A stretch of 8,310 nt of DNA from Candidatus Cloacimonadota bacterium (GTDB lineage: Bacteria > Cloacimonadota > Cloacimonadia > Cloacimonadales > TCS61), in NCBI GenBank assembly GCA_030638385.1, contig DAOWES010000160.1, forward strand, positions 1-8,310, read 5' to 3'. The notes under the pieces are model-generated. The model ran no database searches and was not told the DNA's origin. It saw only the letters and a list, made by a program, of their open reading frames with translations. Position numbers and translations under genes: made by a program. Positions 1 to 6,838 of this stretch are shown piece by piece. Position 1 is the first letter of the stretch; every line of letters begins with the position of its first letter.

Positions 1-110
1 TAAAAACTAACTAGACCACATATAATAAGATCGTTATCTGTCTTGGTGTTAAAAAAGTTAGATTGAAATATTTGAAGTAAAGTAGGAATATTACAGAACT
101 TTACATAAAA

Positions 111-115
111 AGGAG
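111..115 (+). promoter_or_regulatory. Ribosome binding site deciding the GTG start at 124
   Basis: AGGAG lies 8 nt before GTG 124 and no ATG is available nearby, so a GTG start is the best choice. A TATAAT hexamer at 21-26 could be a -10 box, but its -35 would fall off the window edge, so I do not call a promoter. Confidence 0.7.
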
Positions 116-123
116 AAAAAACT

Positions 124-540
124 GTGAAAAGTGTTGAAAGAATTGATATTAATAAAAAACGTCCCACTCCGGTTCATATAAAATTGATAATTCTCGCTGC
201 GGTAATATTTGGTATTTGGGTTCGTTCCTGTTGGATAAAAAAACAGCCCTTCACACTCAGAATCTATAATATTGTTGTTTCGGAAGTAACTCCCACAAGC
301 ATCGAAGTGAAATTTGACGTAAGCAATCCAAACGATATAGAATTAACAAAAGCTATACTAATTAAAGCATCGAATGCTGATGGTGACATAATTGCCAGCA
401 GAATCACCAAGATTACATGCACTCCAAAATCAAAAAAAACATATTTAAAAATGTTAAATACGCTCAAACTTCCTGTTCGTGAAATCTCCGATGTGGAGAA
501 TGTTACTATCGAAATATATACCCCTAAAATCTTTGAATAA
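124..540 (+). CDS. Small membrane-anchored protein, LEA-14/WHy-like domain (tentative)
   Basis: The protein has 138 residues and starts with GTG at 124, supported by AGGAG at 111-115, 8 nt upstream. Residues 1-18 are basic (KKRPTP and similar). They are followed by a hydrophobic segment at about 19-35 that reads as one membrane anchor, with a Cys at 36, and then a soluble domain of about 100 residues, probably outside the cytoplasm. That domain has alternating beta-strand character and the motif FDVSNPN at 65-71. An F-x-V-x-NPN strand of this kind is typical of late-embryogenesis-abundant type 2 (LEA-14/WHy) domains, which in bacteria are often small envelope or stress-related proteins. The domain call rests on this motif and the fold pattern only. 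The gene stands alone: 123 nt precede it in the window and a hairpin follows its stop. No catalytic residues are visible and its role is unknown. Confidence 0.6.
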   Translation: MKSVERIDINKKRPTPVHIKLIILAAVIFGIWVRSCWIKKQPFTLRIYNIVVSEVTPTSIEVKFDVSNPNDIELTKAILIKASNADGDIIASRITKITCTPKSKKTYLKMLNTLKLPVREISDVENVTIEIYTPKIFE

Positions 541-558
541 AAACTATCATCATCCTGC

Positions 559-589
559 TGTTCTTCGCCCGTAAAACGGGCGAAGAACA
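559..589. repeat. Perfect 13-bp hairpin with 5-nt loop, possible terminator or extragenic palindrome
   Basis: Arms 559-571 and 577-589 are perfectly complementary around the loop TAAAA at 572-576. The arms contain a GC-rich core (CGCCCG / CGGGCG) that stands out from the AT-rich surroundings. It begins 18 nt after the stop of the preceding gene. There is no T-run directly after it on the + strand, and on the - strand the nearest T-run is more than 10 nt away, so it is not a standard rho-independent terminator. It could still stabilise the 3' end of the upstream mRNA or be one copy of a dispersed palindromic repeat. Confidence 0.75.
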
Positions 590-764
590 TAAGAATAGCA
601 AGAAAAACAATCCCTTCTTTCCATTACAATAAAGCCTCGTTTATGCGCATTTATCTCTAATTACAGCATTTCAATAGTAACCTCATCATTAAATCATAAA
701 ACGAACATCATTAAAAAATAGGACAATAAATTTTCAATCATTGACATAAATTCATACATTTAAA
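590..764. other. AT-rich intergenic stretch without a recognisable gene
   Basis: No open frame with a ribosome binding site is visible on either strand. TTGACA at 741-746 matches a -35 consensus, but no good -10 box lies 16-18 nt downstream, so the promoter of the next gene is not identified. No riboswitch or T-box features were seen. Confidence 0.5.
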
Positions 765-801
765 GTTTTTGAACAAAATCTGGGAGAGTATTATGTATAA
801 A
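765..801 (+). repeat. Leader repeat copy 1: palindrome, RBS and start of the zinc-ribbon gene
   Basis: This 37-nt stretch matches 1051-1086 at about 29 of 36 aligned positions with one gap. It contains the dyad TTTTG-AA-CAAAA (767-778), the ribosome binding site GGGAG (782-786) and the start ATGTATAAA (793-801). The 16 bases 766-781 are also an exact reverse complement of 1050-1065, because the core is nearly palindromic. Confidence 0.8.
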
Positions 802-1038
802 TTAGAAGATGAACATTTGGAAAAAGCAAAAGAGATGGCGAAAAACAACAGAACAAAGAAAAATTGTGATAACTGTTATGATCGCGGATATATTGGAATA
901 AATGAACAAAATATGTTAATCCCATGCCATAAATGTGTTGATTTAGAAAAAGTTATGGATGAGTGGAAAAGTTATGTATCTGAGATTCCTAAATTAAAAG
1001 AGGAATTTAAAGAATTATTTGAAGAAGACGAAGAGTAG
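793..1038 (+). CDS. Small C4 zinc-ribbon-like protein of unknown function
   Basis: The protein has 81 residues from ATG 793, which has GGGAG at 782-786, 6 nt upstream. An in-frame TTG at 769 would add 8 residues, but it lies inside the leader palindrome and has no ribosome binding site, so I reject it. Four cysteines are spaced as C25-x2-C28 and C45-x2-C48, with RGYIG between the pairs, which resembles the C4 zinc-binding modules of DnaJ. That suggests one bound zinc. The flanks are highly charged and probably helical: a Lys/Glu-rich N-terminus (1-24), and a C-terminal helix (about 49-81) ending in an acidic tail, EEDEE. There is no signal peptide, so it is likely cytoplasmic. It lies 39 nt before ileS and is probably cotranscribed with it. 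A nucleic-acid or protein-binding role is possible but unproven, and I do not recognise a named family. Confidence 0.75.
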   Translation: MYKLEDEHLEKAKEMAKNNRTKKNCDNCYDRGYIGINEQNMLIPCHKCVDLEKVMDEWKSYVSEIPKLKEEFKELFEEDEE

Positions 1039-1050
1039 ATTTAACACAAA

Positions 1051-1086
1051 GATTTTGTTCAAAAAATAGGAGATTTTATGTATAAA
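1051..1086 (+). repeat. Leader repeat copy 2: palindrome, RBS and start of ileS
   Basis: This is the second copy of the leader at 765-801. It contains the dyad TTTTG-TT-CAAAA (1053-1064), AGGAG (1068-1072) and ATGTATAAA (1078-1086). The palindrome sits 13 nt before the start codon here and 14 nt before it in copy 1, so the arrangement of dyad, ribosome binding site and first codons is conserved. Confidence 0.8.
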
Positions 1087-4000
1087 GCAGTTGATCCAAA
1101 AGAAAGAACAGCTGATCTTGAAAAAAGAATAAGAAAATATTGGGAAGAAAATAATACTTCCGAAAAAAGTATCGAGAATAGAGAAGGATCCGAAAAATTT
1201 ATATTTTTCGAAGGTCCGCCAACAGCAAATGGTAAACCGGGTATTCACCATGTAATGGCAAGAACTCTCAAAGATACTATCTGCCGCTATAAAACAATGC
1301 AAGGCTATCAAGTTAAACGTAAAGCCGGCTGGGACACTCATGGTCTTCCGGTTGAAATTGAAGTTGAAAAAAATCTTGGATTGAAAGATAAAAAAGCAGT
1401 AGAAGATTACGGTATTGAAAAATTCAATACTAAATGTAAGCAAAGTGTATTTTCATATGAAAAAGAATGGAGTGAGATGACCAAAGCAATGGGTTATTGG
1501 ATCGATCTTGAAAACCCATACATCACTCTTGAAAATAATTATATCGAAACAGTTTGGTGGATTCTTAACGATTTCTATAAAAAAGGCTTAATCTACAAAG
1601 GACATAAAATTGTACCTTATTGCCCCAGCTGCGGAACACCTCTTTCAAGTCATGAAGTTGCACAAGGTTATCAAGAAACAGAAGACCCATCTGTGTTTGT
1701 GAAATTTAAAGTAAAAGCTGAGGAAAATACCTATTTCTTAGCTTGGACAACAACACCATGGACACTAATTTCTAATGTTGCTTTGGTTGTGAATCCCGAA
1801 GAATCTTATGTAAAAGTTCTTCATAATGAACAAAACCTGATATTAGCAAAAGCAAGATTGGAAATTCTGGAAGGTGATTACGAAATAATTGAAGAATTTA
1901 TCGGCAAAGAGCTGGAATATAAGGAATATGAGCAACTTTTCCAATTTGTGAAAGCAGATAAAAAAGCATTTTACATTGGCTTAGCAGACTATGTAACAAT
2001 GGGAGACGGAACCGGCGTAGTTCACACTGCTCCTGCTTTTGGTCAAGATGACTACGATTTGGGCAAGAAGTATGATCTTCCCGTTTTGCAACCTGTTGAT
2101 GCTGCCGGAAAATTTACCGCTGAAGTAACAGACTGGGCCGGCGAATTTGTGAAAGATGCCGACAAGGGAATCATTAGAAACCTTAAAGATCGTGGCATGC
2201 TGTACAAACGTGTACAGATTACACATAGCTATCCATTCTGCTGGCGCTGTAAAAGCCCTCTTATTTACTATGCTCGTTCTAGCTGGTATATTAAAACTTC
2301 AGACTATAAAGAACAAATGATTAAAAATAACGAGTCGATCAATTGGCATCCGCAATTTGTTGGTGAAAAACGTTTTGGAGCTTGGCTCGAGAATAACGTT
2401 GATTGGGCGATTAGTCGTGATAGATTTTGGGGAACTCCTTTAAATGTGTGGGTTTGTGATGATTGTAATGAATTGGAAAGTGCCGGTTCAATTGCTGAGC
2501 TTCGCGAAAAAGGAACTTTGAAAGATGGCTCTGCTGTACCGGAAGATATCGAACTACACAGACCATATGTAGATGACATTGTCATGGACTGTAAGTGTGG
2601 TAGCAAAATGCACCGTACGCCGGAAGTTATCGACTGCTGGTTTGATAGTGGCGCCATGCCGTTTGCACAATGGCATTATCCATTTGAGAATAAAGAAAGG
2701 TTTGAAAAAGAACTCTTCCCCGCCGACTTTATTAGCGAGGGTATCGACCAAACACGTGGTTGGTTTTATTCTCTTTTAGCAATTTCCACAATTCTCACCG
2801 GTAAAGCTCCTTACAAGAATGTTCTTGTGAATGACCTTATTTTAGATAAGAAAGGTCAAAAAATGAGTAAAACCAAAGGCAACAGTGTAAATCCAATGGA
2901 GTTAATGGATAAATTTGGAGCAGATGCAAATCGCTGGTATTTGCTTGCCGTTTCTCCCCCATGGATTCCAACAAAGTTCGACGACACCGGGGTTGCTGAA
3001 ACTGTTAATAAATTCTTTGGAACATTAAAAAATGTTTACTCCTTCTATGTTACTTATGCCAATATAGATAATTTTAATGCTGCTGATTACGAAATTAGCG
3101 ACAATAAAACCGTAGAAATTGACACTTGGATTATTTCAAAGCTGAATTCTCTGATAAAATATGTTACCGAGAATACTGACAATTACGATTTAACCAAGGG
3201 TGTTCGCGCAATCCAAAGCTTCATGATTGATGATTTGAGTAATTGGTATGTACGTAGATGTCGTCGTAGATATTGGGAAATGACCCTAACCGACGATAAA
3301 AAAGAAGCATATCTTACTCTGTATCAAGTTCTAGTTTCGGTAAGTAAATTAATCGCCCCCATAGCGCCATACATTGCTGAAGAGATCTTCACAAATCTTA
3401 CAGGCGAGGAAAGTGTTCACTTGAAAAATTATCCCAAAGCAAACGTTCATGCGATCAATCCAACTTTGGAAAAAGAGATGCAAACTGTTATCGAACTTGT
3501 TTCTTTGGGAAGAGCAGCGCGCAACACTTGCCAAATTAAGGTACGTCAAACATTAGGAGCTTTGTTCATTCCCGAAAAATACAAATCTCTTATTGCTAGA
3601 ATGGAAAATTTGATCAAAGAAGAGATCAACGTTAAAGAGATAAAATATATCCATGAAAAAGATAATTTTGTATCATATGATTTCAAACCAAACTTCAAAG
3701 TTATGGGACCAAAATATGGGAAACATATGAAAAACATCGCAGCCACTTTGCGTGAATTAGATACAAATCATATCGTGGATGCTTTACATCAAGGCAAAAA
3801 TTACGTCCTTGATGTAGATGGAAAATCTTTCCAATTAACTGAAGAAGATCTAATTATCTCAATAAAAGACAAAGAAGGTTTTGTGTTTGAATCAAACAAA
3901 GAACTATTTGTTGCGTTAGATACTCAGCTCACACCGCAGCTTATCGAAGAAGGCTTGGCAAGAGAGTTAGTGAATAAAATCCAATTTACTCGCAAAGAAA

Positions 4001-4203
4001 AAAACTTTGAGATTATGGATAAAATTCATGTAGCCTATCATGCTGAAGAAAAAATCGATGAAGTATTTAATAAATTTAAAGATTATATCATGAGTGAAAC
4101 TCTTACTGACACCATCTCAAAAATAGAAGAAGTTGATGAAAATATGGTTGAGTGGGATATTAATGGTATCAGAGTTTATCTCAACATAAATAACTTAAAA
4201 TAA
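1078..4203 (+). CDS. ileS: Isoleucyl-tRNA synthetase, IleRS2 type with GIHH signature
   Basis: Charges tRNA-Ile with isoleucine using ATP in the cytoplasm. At 1041 residues it has the long IleRS2 form. The start ATG has AGGAG 5 nt upstream. The class I catalytic domain begins near residue 40. Signature 1 is GIHH (55-58) instead of HxGH, and signature 2 is KMSKT (595-599). GWDTHGLPVE and the DCWFDSG block (519-525) are also class I IleRS landmarks. The CP1 editing domain (roughly 190-390) carries WTTTPWT (223-229) and GTGVVHTAP (311-319), followed by D324/D325, the expected position of the editing aspartate. Cysteine pairs C182/C185 with C388/C391, and C460/C463 with C505/C507, look like zinc sites. 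The anticodon-binding helical domain runs from about 680 to 800, with NWYVRR at 722-727. The C-terminal region matches the extension typical of IleRS2 (DUF5915-like). It is 23 nt from the DUF1015 gene and probably cotranscribed with it. No T-box is seen. Confidence 0.97.
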   Translation: MYKAVDPKERTADLEKRIRKYWEENNTSEKSIENREGSEKFIFFEGPPTANGKPGIHHVMARTLKDTICRYKTMQGYQVKRKAGWDTHGLPVEIEVEKNLGLKDKKAVEDYGIEKFNTKCKQSVFSYEKEWSEMTKAMGYWIDLENPYITLENNYIETVWWILNDFYKKGLIYKGHKIVPYCPSCGTPLSSHEVAQGYQETEDPSVFVKFKVKAEENTYFLAWTTTPWTLISNVALVVNPEESYVKVLHNEQNLILAKARLEILEGDYEIIEEFIGKELEYKEYEQLFQFVKADKKAFYIGLADYVTMGDGTGVVHTAPAFGQDDYDLGKKYDLPVLQPVDAAGKFTAEVTDWAGEFVKDADKGIIRNLKDRGMLYKRVQITHSYPFCWRCKSPLIYYARSSWYIKTSDYKEQMIKNNESINWHPQFVGEKRFGAWLENNVDWAISRDRFWGTPLNVWVCDDCNELESAGSIAELREKGTLKDGSAVPEDIELHRPYVDDIVMDCKCGSKMHRTPEVIDCWFDSGAMPFAQWHYPFENKERFEKELFPADFISEGIDQTRGWFYSLLAISTILTGKAPYKNVLVNDLILDKKGQKMSKTKGNSVNPMELMDKFGADANRWYLLAVSPPWIPTKFDDTGVAETVNKFFGTLKNVYSFYVTYANIDNFNAADYEISDNKTVEIDTWIISKLNSLIKYVTENTDNYDLTKGVRAIQSFMIDDLSNWYVRRCRRRYWEMTLTDDKKEAYLTLYQVLVSVSKLIAPIAPYIAEEIFTNLTGEESVHLKNYPKANVHAINPTLEKEMQTVIELVSLGRAARNTCQIKVRQTLGALFIPEKYKSLIARMENLIKEEINVKEIKYIHEKDNFVSYDFKPNFKVMGPKYGKHMKNIAATLRELDTNHIVDALHQGKNYVLDVDGKSFQLTEEDLIISIKDKEGFVFESNKELFVALDTQLTPQLIEEGLARELVNKIQFTRKEKNFEIMDKIHVAYHAEEKIDEVFNKFKDYIMSETLTDTISKIEEVDENMVEWDINGIRVYLNINNLK

Positions 4204-4215
4204 AAATAAAATTAT

Positions 4216-4220
4216 AGGAG
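4216..4220 (+). promoter_or_regulatory. Ribosome binding site of the DUF1015 gene
   Basis: AGGAG lies 6 nt before ATG 4227 within the 23-nt gap after ileS. No promoter fits in that gap, which supports cotranscription from upstream. Confidence 0.75.
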
Positions 4221-4226
4221 AAAGTT

Positions 4227-5468
4227 ATGGCAAAAATCAAAGCTTTCAAGGGCGTTCGCCCTGCGACAGACAAAATCAAAGAAGTTGCTTCTCGTCCTTA
4301 TGACGTGTTGAATTCTGCAGAAGCAAGAGTGGAAGTAGAAGGAAACCCAAATAGTTTCTTACACGTTGTTAAACCGGAAGTTGACCTTCCGGAAAATATT
4401 GATATTTATAATGACAGTGTATATAATAAAGGAAAAGAAAATCTTTATGGAATGATCGAAAAAGGCATTCTTATCCAAGATGAAAAACCTTGCTTATACA
4501 TCTACCAACAAATCATGGGCGATGTTAACCAAATCGGCTTAGTTGCCGGTGCTTCAATTGAAGATTACGAAAATGGAATCATCAAAAAACACGAGCATAC
4601 CAGAGCAAACAAGGAAGCAGATAGAATTAAACACGTGGGCACACTCAATGCCAATACCGGACCTGTATTCCTTACATATCCAGCCCGTGAAGATATCAAC
4701 ACAATCATCGCCGCAGAGATGAAGAATACTCCGGTTTACGATTTTGAAGCAGAAGATGGAATCAAACACATTTTCTGGTTAATCACAGACGATGAAAAAA
4801 TCGCCAATATCACAAAGATTTTCACCGATATCGAATATCTTTATGTTGCTGATGGTCACCATCGTAGTGCTTCCGGAACCAAAGTTGGCCAATCTCGCAG
4901 AGAAGCTAATCCAAATCATACAGGTGAAGAAGAATATAATTTCTTCCTATCTGTAATTTTCCCACACAACCAACTTTATATTATGGATTACAACCGCGTA
5001 GTTCTAGATATGAACGGACATACAGTGGAAGAGTATCTAAATCTTGTATCTGAAAAATTTGAAGTTACAAAAATTGGCGAGGAAGCTTACAAACCAGCTT
5101 CACTTCATAGTTATGGCATGTATGTTGACGGTAACTGGTACAAATTAGAAGCAAAAACAGGAACATTCCCGGAAAATGATCCGGTGAAATCTTTGGATGT
5201 TTCCATTTTACAAGAAAACTTACTTACCCCGGTTCTGGGAATCGGAAATCCTAGAACAGATACTCGTATCGATTTCGTGGGTGGGATTAGAGGTCTGAAA
5301 GAACTTTCCAATAGAGTTGATGCCGGCGAAGCTGTTGCCTTCTCTATGTTCGCTACATCTATCGAACAGTTGATGGCTATCGCTGATGCAGATGAGGTAA
5401 TGCCTCCAAAATCAACTTGGTTTGAGCCAAAACTTCGTTCTGGTGTAATTACACATTTACTCGACTAA
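4227..5468 (+). CDS. DUF1015 family protein
   Basis: The protein has 413 residues, close to full length for DUF1015 (PF06245). Several family landmarks are visible: an N-terminal KAFKGVRP stretch with RPYDV (23-27), KKHEHTR (120-126) followed by a KEADR segment, the strongly conserved ADGHHR (208-213), and near the C-terminus MPPKSTWFEPKLRSG. The His/Asp-rich motifs look like a catalytic or metal/phosphate-binding centre. No signal peptide or membrane segment is seen, so it should be cytoplasmic. The biochemical function is not established to my knowledge. Homologues sometimes sit near serine-biosynthesis genes (serA/serC) and a link to serine metabolism has been suggested, but here the neighbour is ileS, so context does not support a specific role. 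It is the last gene before an intrinsic terminator and probably ends the zinc-ribbon-ileS transcription unit. Confidence 0.92.
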   Translation: MAKIKAFKGVRPATDKIKEVASRPYDVLNSAEARVEVEGNPNSFLHVVKPEVDLPENIDIYNDSVYNKGKENLYGMIEKGILIQDEKPCLYIYQQIMGDVNQIGLVAGASIEDYENGIIKKHEHTRANKEADRIKHVGTLNANTGPVFLTYPAREDINTIIAAEMKNTPVYDFEAEDGIKHIFWLITDDEKIANITKIFTDIEYLYVADGHHRSASGTKVGQSRREANPNHTGEEEYNFFLSVIFPHNQLYIMDYNRVVLDMNGHTVEEYLNLVSEKFEVTKIGEEAYKPASLHSYGMYVDGNWYKLEAKTGTFPENDPVKSLDVSILQENLLTPVLGIGNPRTDTRIDFVGGIRGLKELSNRVDAGEAVAFSMFATSIEQLMAIADADEVMPPKSTWFEPKLRSGVITHLLD

Positions 5469-5486
5469 TTAAGTCATTTATTAATC

Positions 5487-5524
5487 ACACCGGAGTTTCA
5501 ATCTATGTAACTTCGGTGTTTTTT
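5487..5524 (+). terminator. Rho-independent terminator between the DUF1015 gene and rimO
   Basis: Arms 5488-5497 (CACCGGAGTT) and 5509-5518 (AACTTCGGTG) form a 10-bp stem with one G-U pair, extendable by an A-T pair (5487/5519). The loop has 11 nt and TTTTTT follows at 5519-5524. It starts 19 nt after the DUF1015 stop. Its U-tract ends 15 nt before the rimO start codon, so it might also act on rimO expression. Confidence 0.88.
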
Positions 5525-5530
5525 ACTAAT

Positions 5531-5534
5531 AGGA
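5531..5534 (+). promoter_or_regulatory. Ribosome binding site deciding the rimO start at 5540
   Basis: AGGA lies 5 nt before ATG 5540. An in-frame GTG at 5516 would begin inside the terminator stem and has no ribosome binding site, so the shorter form is chosen; its N-terminus MKKYSLLSLGCPKN is also the usual RimO start. Confidence 0.8.
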
Positions 5535-5539
5535 AAAAT

Positions 5540-6817
5540 ATGAAAAAATACTCGTTATTAAGTTTAGGATGCCCCAAAAACTTAGTGGATAGTGAACTTT
5601 TTGCCGGACTCATTGAGCAAAAAGATTTCACTCGTACCGAAGATTTAACGGAAGCAGAAATTATCATTATCAATACTTGTGGTTTTATTTTGGATGCCAA
5701 AGAAGAATCGATTCAAACAATATTGGACATTGCTGAGTTGAAAAAGACCGGCAAACTCAATAAATTGATAGTTACAGGCTGTTTAGTTAAGCGCTATTAT
5801 GATGATATTAAGGCGACAATTCCGGAAATAGACGAATTGGTAGATTTGAAAGATTTCTCAAAATTTGCCAAAATCTTTGACGTTCCTGAAAAAGCGGAAC
5901 GCCAGCTACTTACTCCCTCACATTATGGCTACCTAAGAATTAGTGACGGTTGCAATAATAATTGTAGCTATTGCGCTATACCCGGTATTCGAGGACCACT
6001 TAACAGCGTCCCAATGGAAAGCTTGATTATTGAAGCAAAAAGAATGGCTGCTAAAGGCGTGAAAGAATTGATTGTTTCAGCACAAGACACTGCGCAATAC
6101 GGAGTAGACATCTATGGTGAGCAAAGACTTGCCGAGCTACTTGAGGAACTTCATAAAATTGAAGACATTAAGTGGATTCGAGTTCTTTACCTTCATCCGG
6201 CCCATGTAACAACAAAGATAATCGATACATTCGCCAAACTTCCCAAAATATGTAATTATTTTGAGATTCCACTTCAGCATATCAATGACGACATCTTAAC
6301 GAGTATGAATCGAAAAGTTTCCCAAGAAAGAATCGAAGAAATTATCGCAGAGATCAAAACAAAGATTCCTGATGCTGTGATACGTACCACATTTATCGTA
6401 GGATATCCTTATGAAAATGATGCTGCCTATAATGATCTTAAGAATTTCTTAACTTCCACAAAATTCGGACGTGTTGGCGTGTTCACATATTCCCGCGAAG
6501 AAGATACGGCTGCTTTTGACATCTCGGAAGATGTAGCAGAAGAGACTGCCGATGCCCGCAAAGATGAGCTAATGATGATCCAGCAAAAAATCTCGGAAGA
6601 TTTCTTAGCTTCTTATGTAGGTAAAACTATCCCGGTAATAATTGATAAACTAGGAGAAGTTGGAGAATTTATTTATGAAGGAAGAAGTTATTTCGATGCT
6701 CCGGAGATTGATGGAATTGTATTTATCGAAAGCGGAGATGCTGAAATTGGTGATATTGTTGAAGTAGAGATCGTTGATGCCTGGGAATATGATCTCATTG
6801 GAAGAATTAATAATTAA
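5540..6817 (+). CDS. rimO: Ribosomal protein S12 methylthiotransferase RimO
   Basis: RimO is a radical-SAM enzyme that adds a methylthio group to a conserved aspartate of ribosomal protein S12. The protein has 425 residues from ATG 5540, the normal family length. The N-terminal UPF0004/methylthiotransferase domain begins LGCPKNLVDSE and has the three cysteines expected to hold the second 4Fe-4S cluster: C11, C47 (NTCGF) and C81 (GC). The radical-SAM motif CNNNCSYC places the cluster ligands at C138, C142 and C145. The C-terminal part is a TRAM domain ending in the RimO-like DAWEYDLIGRI. LGCPKN together with this ending favours RimO over its paralogues MiaB and MtaB. It follows a terminator closely and is 21 nt upstream of trpS, so rimO and trpS probably form one unit. 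Nothing looks truncated. Confidence 0.96.
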   Translation: MKKYSLLSLGCPKNLVDSELFAGLIEQKDFTRTEDLTEAEIIIINTCGFILDAKEESIQTILDIAELKKTGKLNKLIVTGCLVKRYYDDIKATIPEIDELVDLKDFSKFAKIFDVPEKAERQLLTPSHYGYLRISDGCNNNCSYCAIPGIRGPLNSVPMESLIIEAKRMAAKGVKELIVSAQDTAQYGVDIYGEQRLAELLEELHKIEDIKWIRVLYLHPAHVTTKIIDTFAKLPKICNYFEIPLQHINDDILTSMNRKVSQERIEEIIAEIKTKIPDAVIRTTFIVGYPYENDAAYNDLKNFLTSTKFGRVGVFTYSREEDTAAFDISEDVAEETADARKDELMMIQQKISEDFLASYVGKTIPVIIDKLGEVGEFIYEGRSYFDAPEIDGIVFIESGDAEIGDIVEVEIVDAWEYDLIGRINN

Positions 6818-6828
6818 CATAAACATAC

Positions 6829-6833
6829 AGGAG
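6829..6833 (+). promoter_or_regulatory. Ribosome binding site of trpS
   Basis: AGGAG lies 5 nt before ATG 6839, inside the 21-nt gap after rimO. Confidence 0.75.
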
Positions 6834-6838
6834 AAACG

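Noticed and set aside
264..590. Minus-strand open frame of 108 codons opposite the first gene
   Set aside because: It overlaps the better-supported + strand gene, begins inside the hairpin at 559-589 and has no ribosome binding site or recognisable domain.
741..769. Promoter based on TTGACA at 741-746
   Set aside because: No acceptable -10 hexamer at 16-18 nt spacing; neither a standard nor a Bacteroidetes-type promoter fits.
769..792. TTG start at 769 for the zinc-ribbon gene
   Set aside because: It falls inside the leader palindrome with no ribosome binding site; ATG 793 has GGGAG at 6 nt and matches the ileS leader layout.
590..1077. T-box or other riboswitch controlling ileS
   Set aside because: No T-box consensus or specifier hairpin was found, and the region is largely occupied by the zinc-ribbon gene.
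765..1086. Small transposon (MITE) bounded by the 16-bp inverted repeats
   Set aside because: The inverted relation follows from each site being nearly palindromic; the stronger direct similarity of the whole leader and the conserved distance to the start codons fit a control site better, and no target duplication is seen outside the repeats.
1015..1443. Minus-strand open frame of 142 codons opposite the start of ileS
   Set aside because: Phe/Ile-rich composition is the expected reverse shadow of Lys/Glu-rich coding sequence, and the + strand is certain ileS.
5516..5539. GTG start at 5516 for rimO
   Set aside because: It lies within the terminator stem, and the extra residues MFFTNRKN are not RimO-like; ATG 5540 has its own ribosome binding site.
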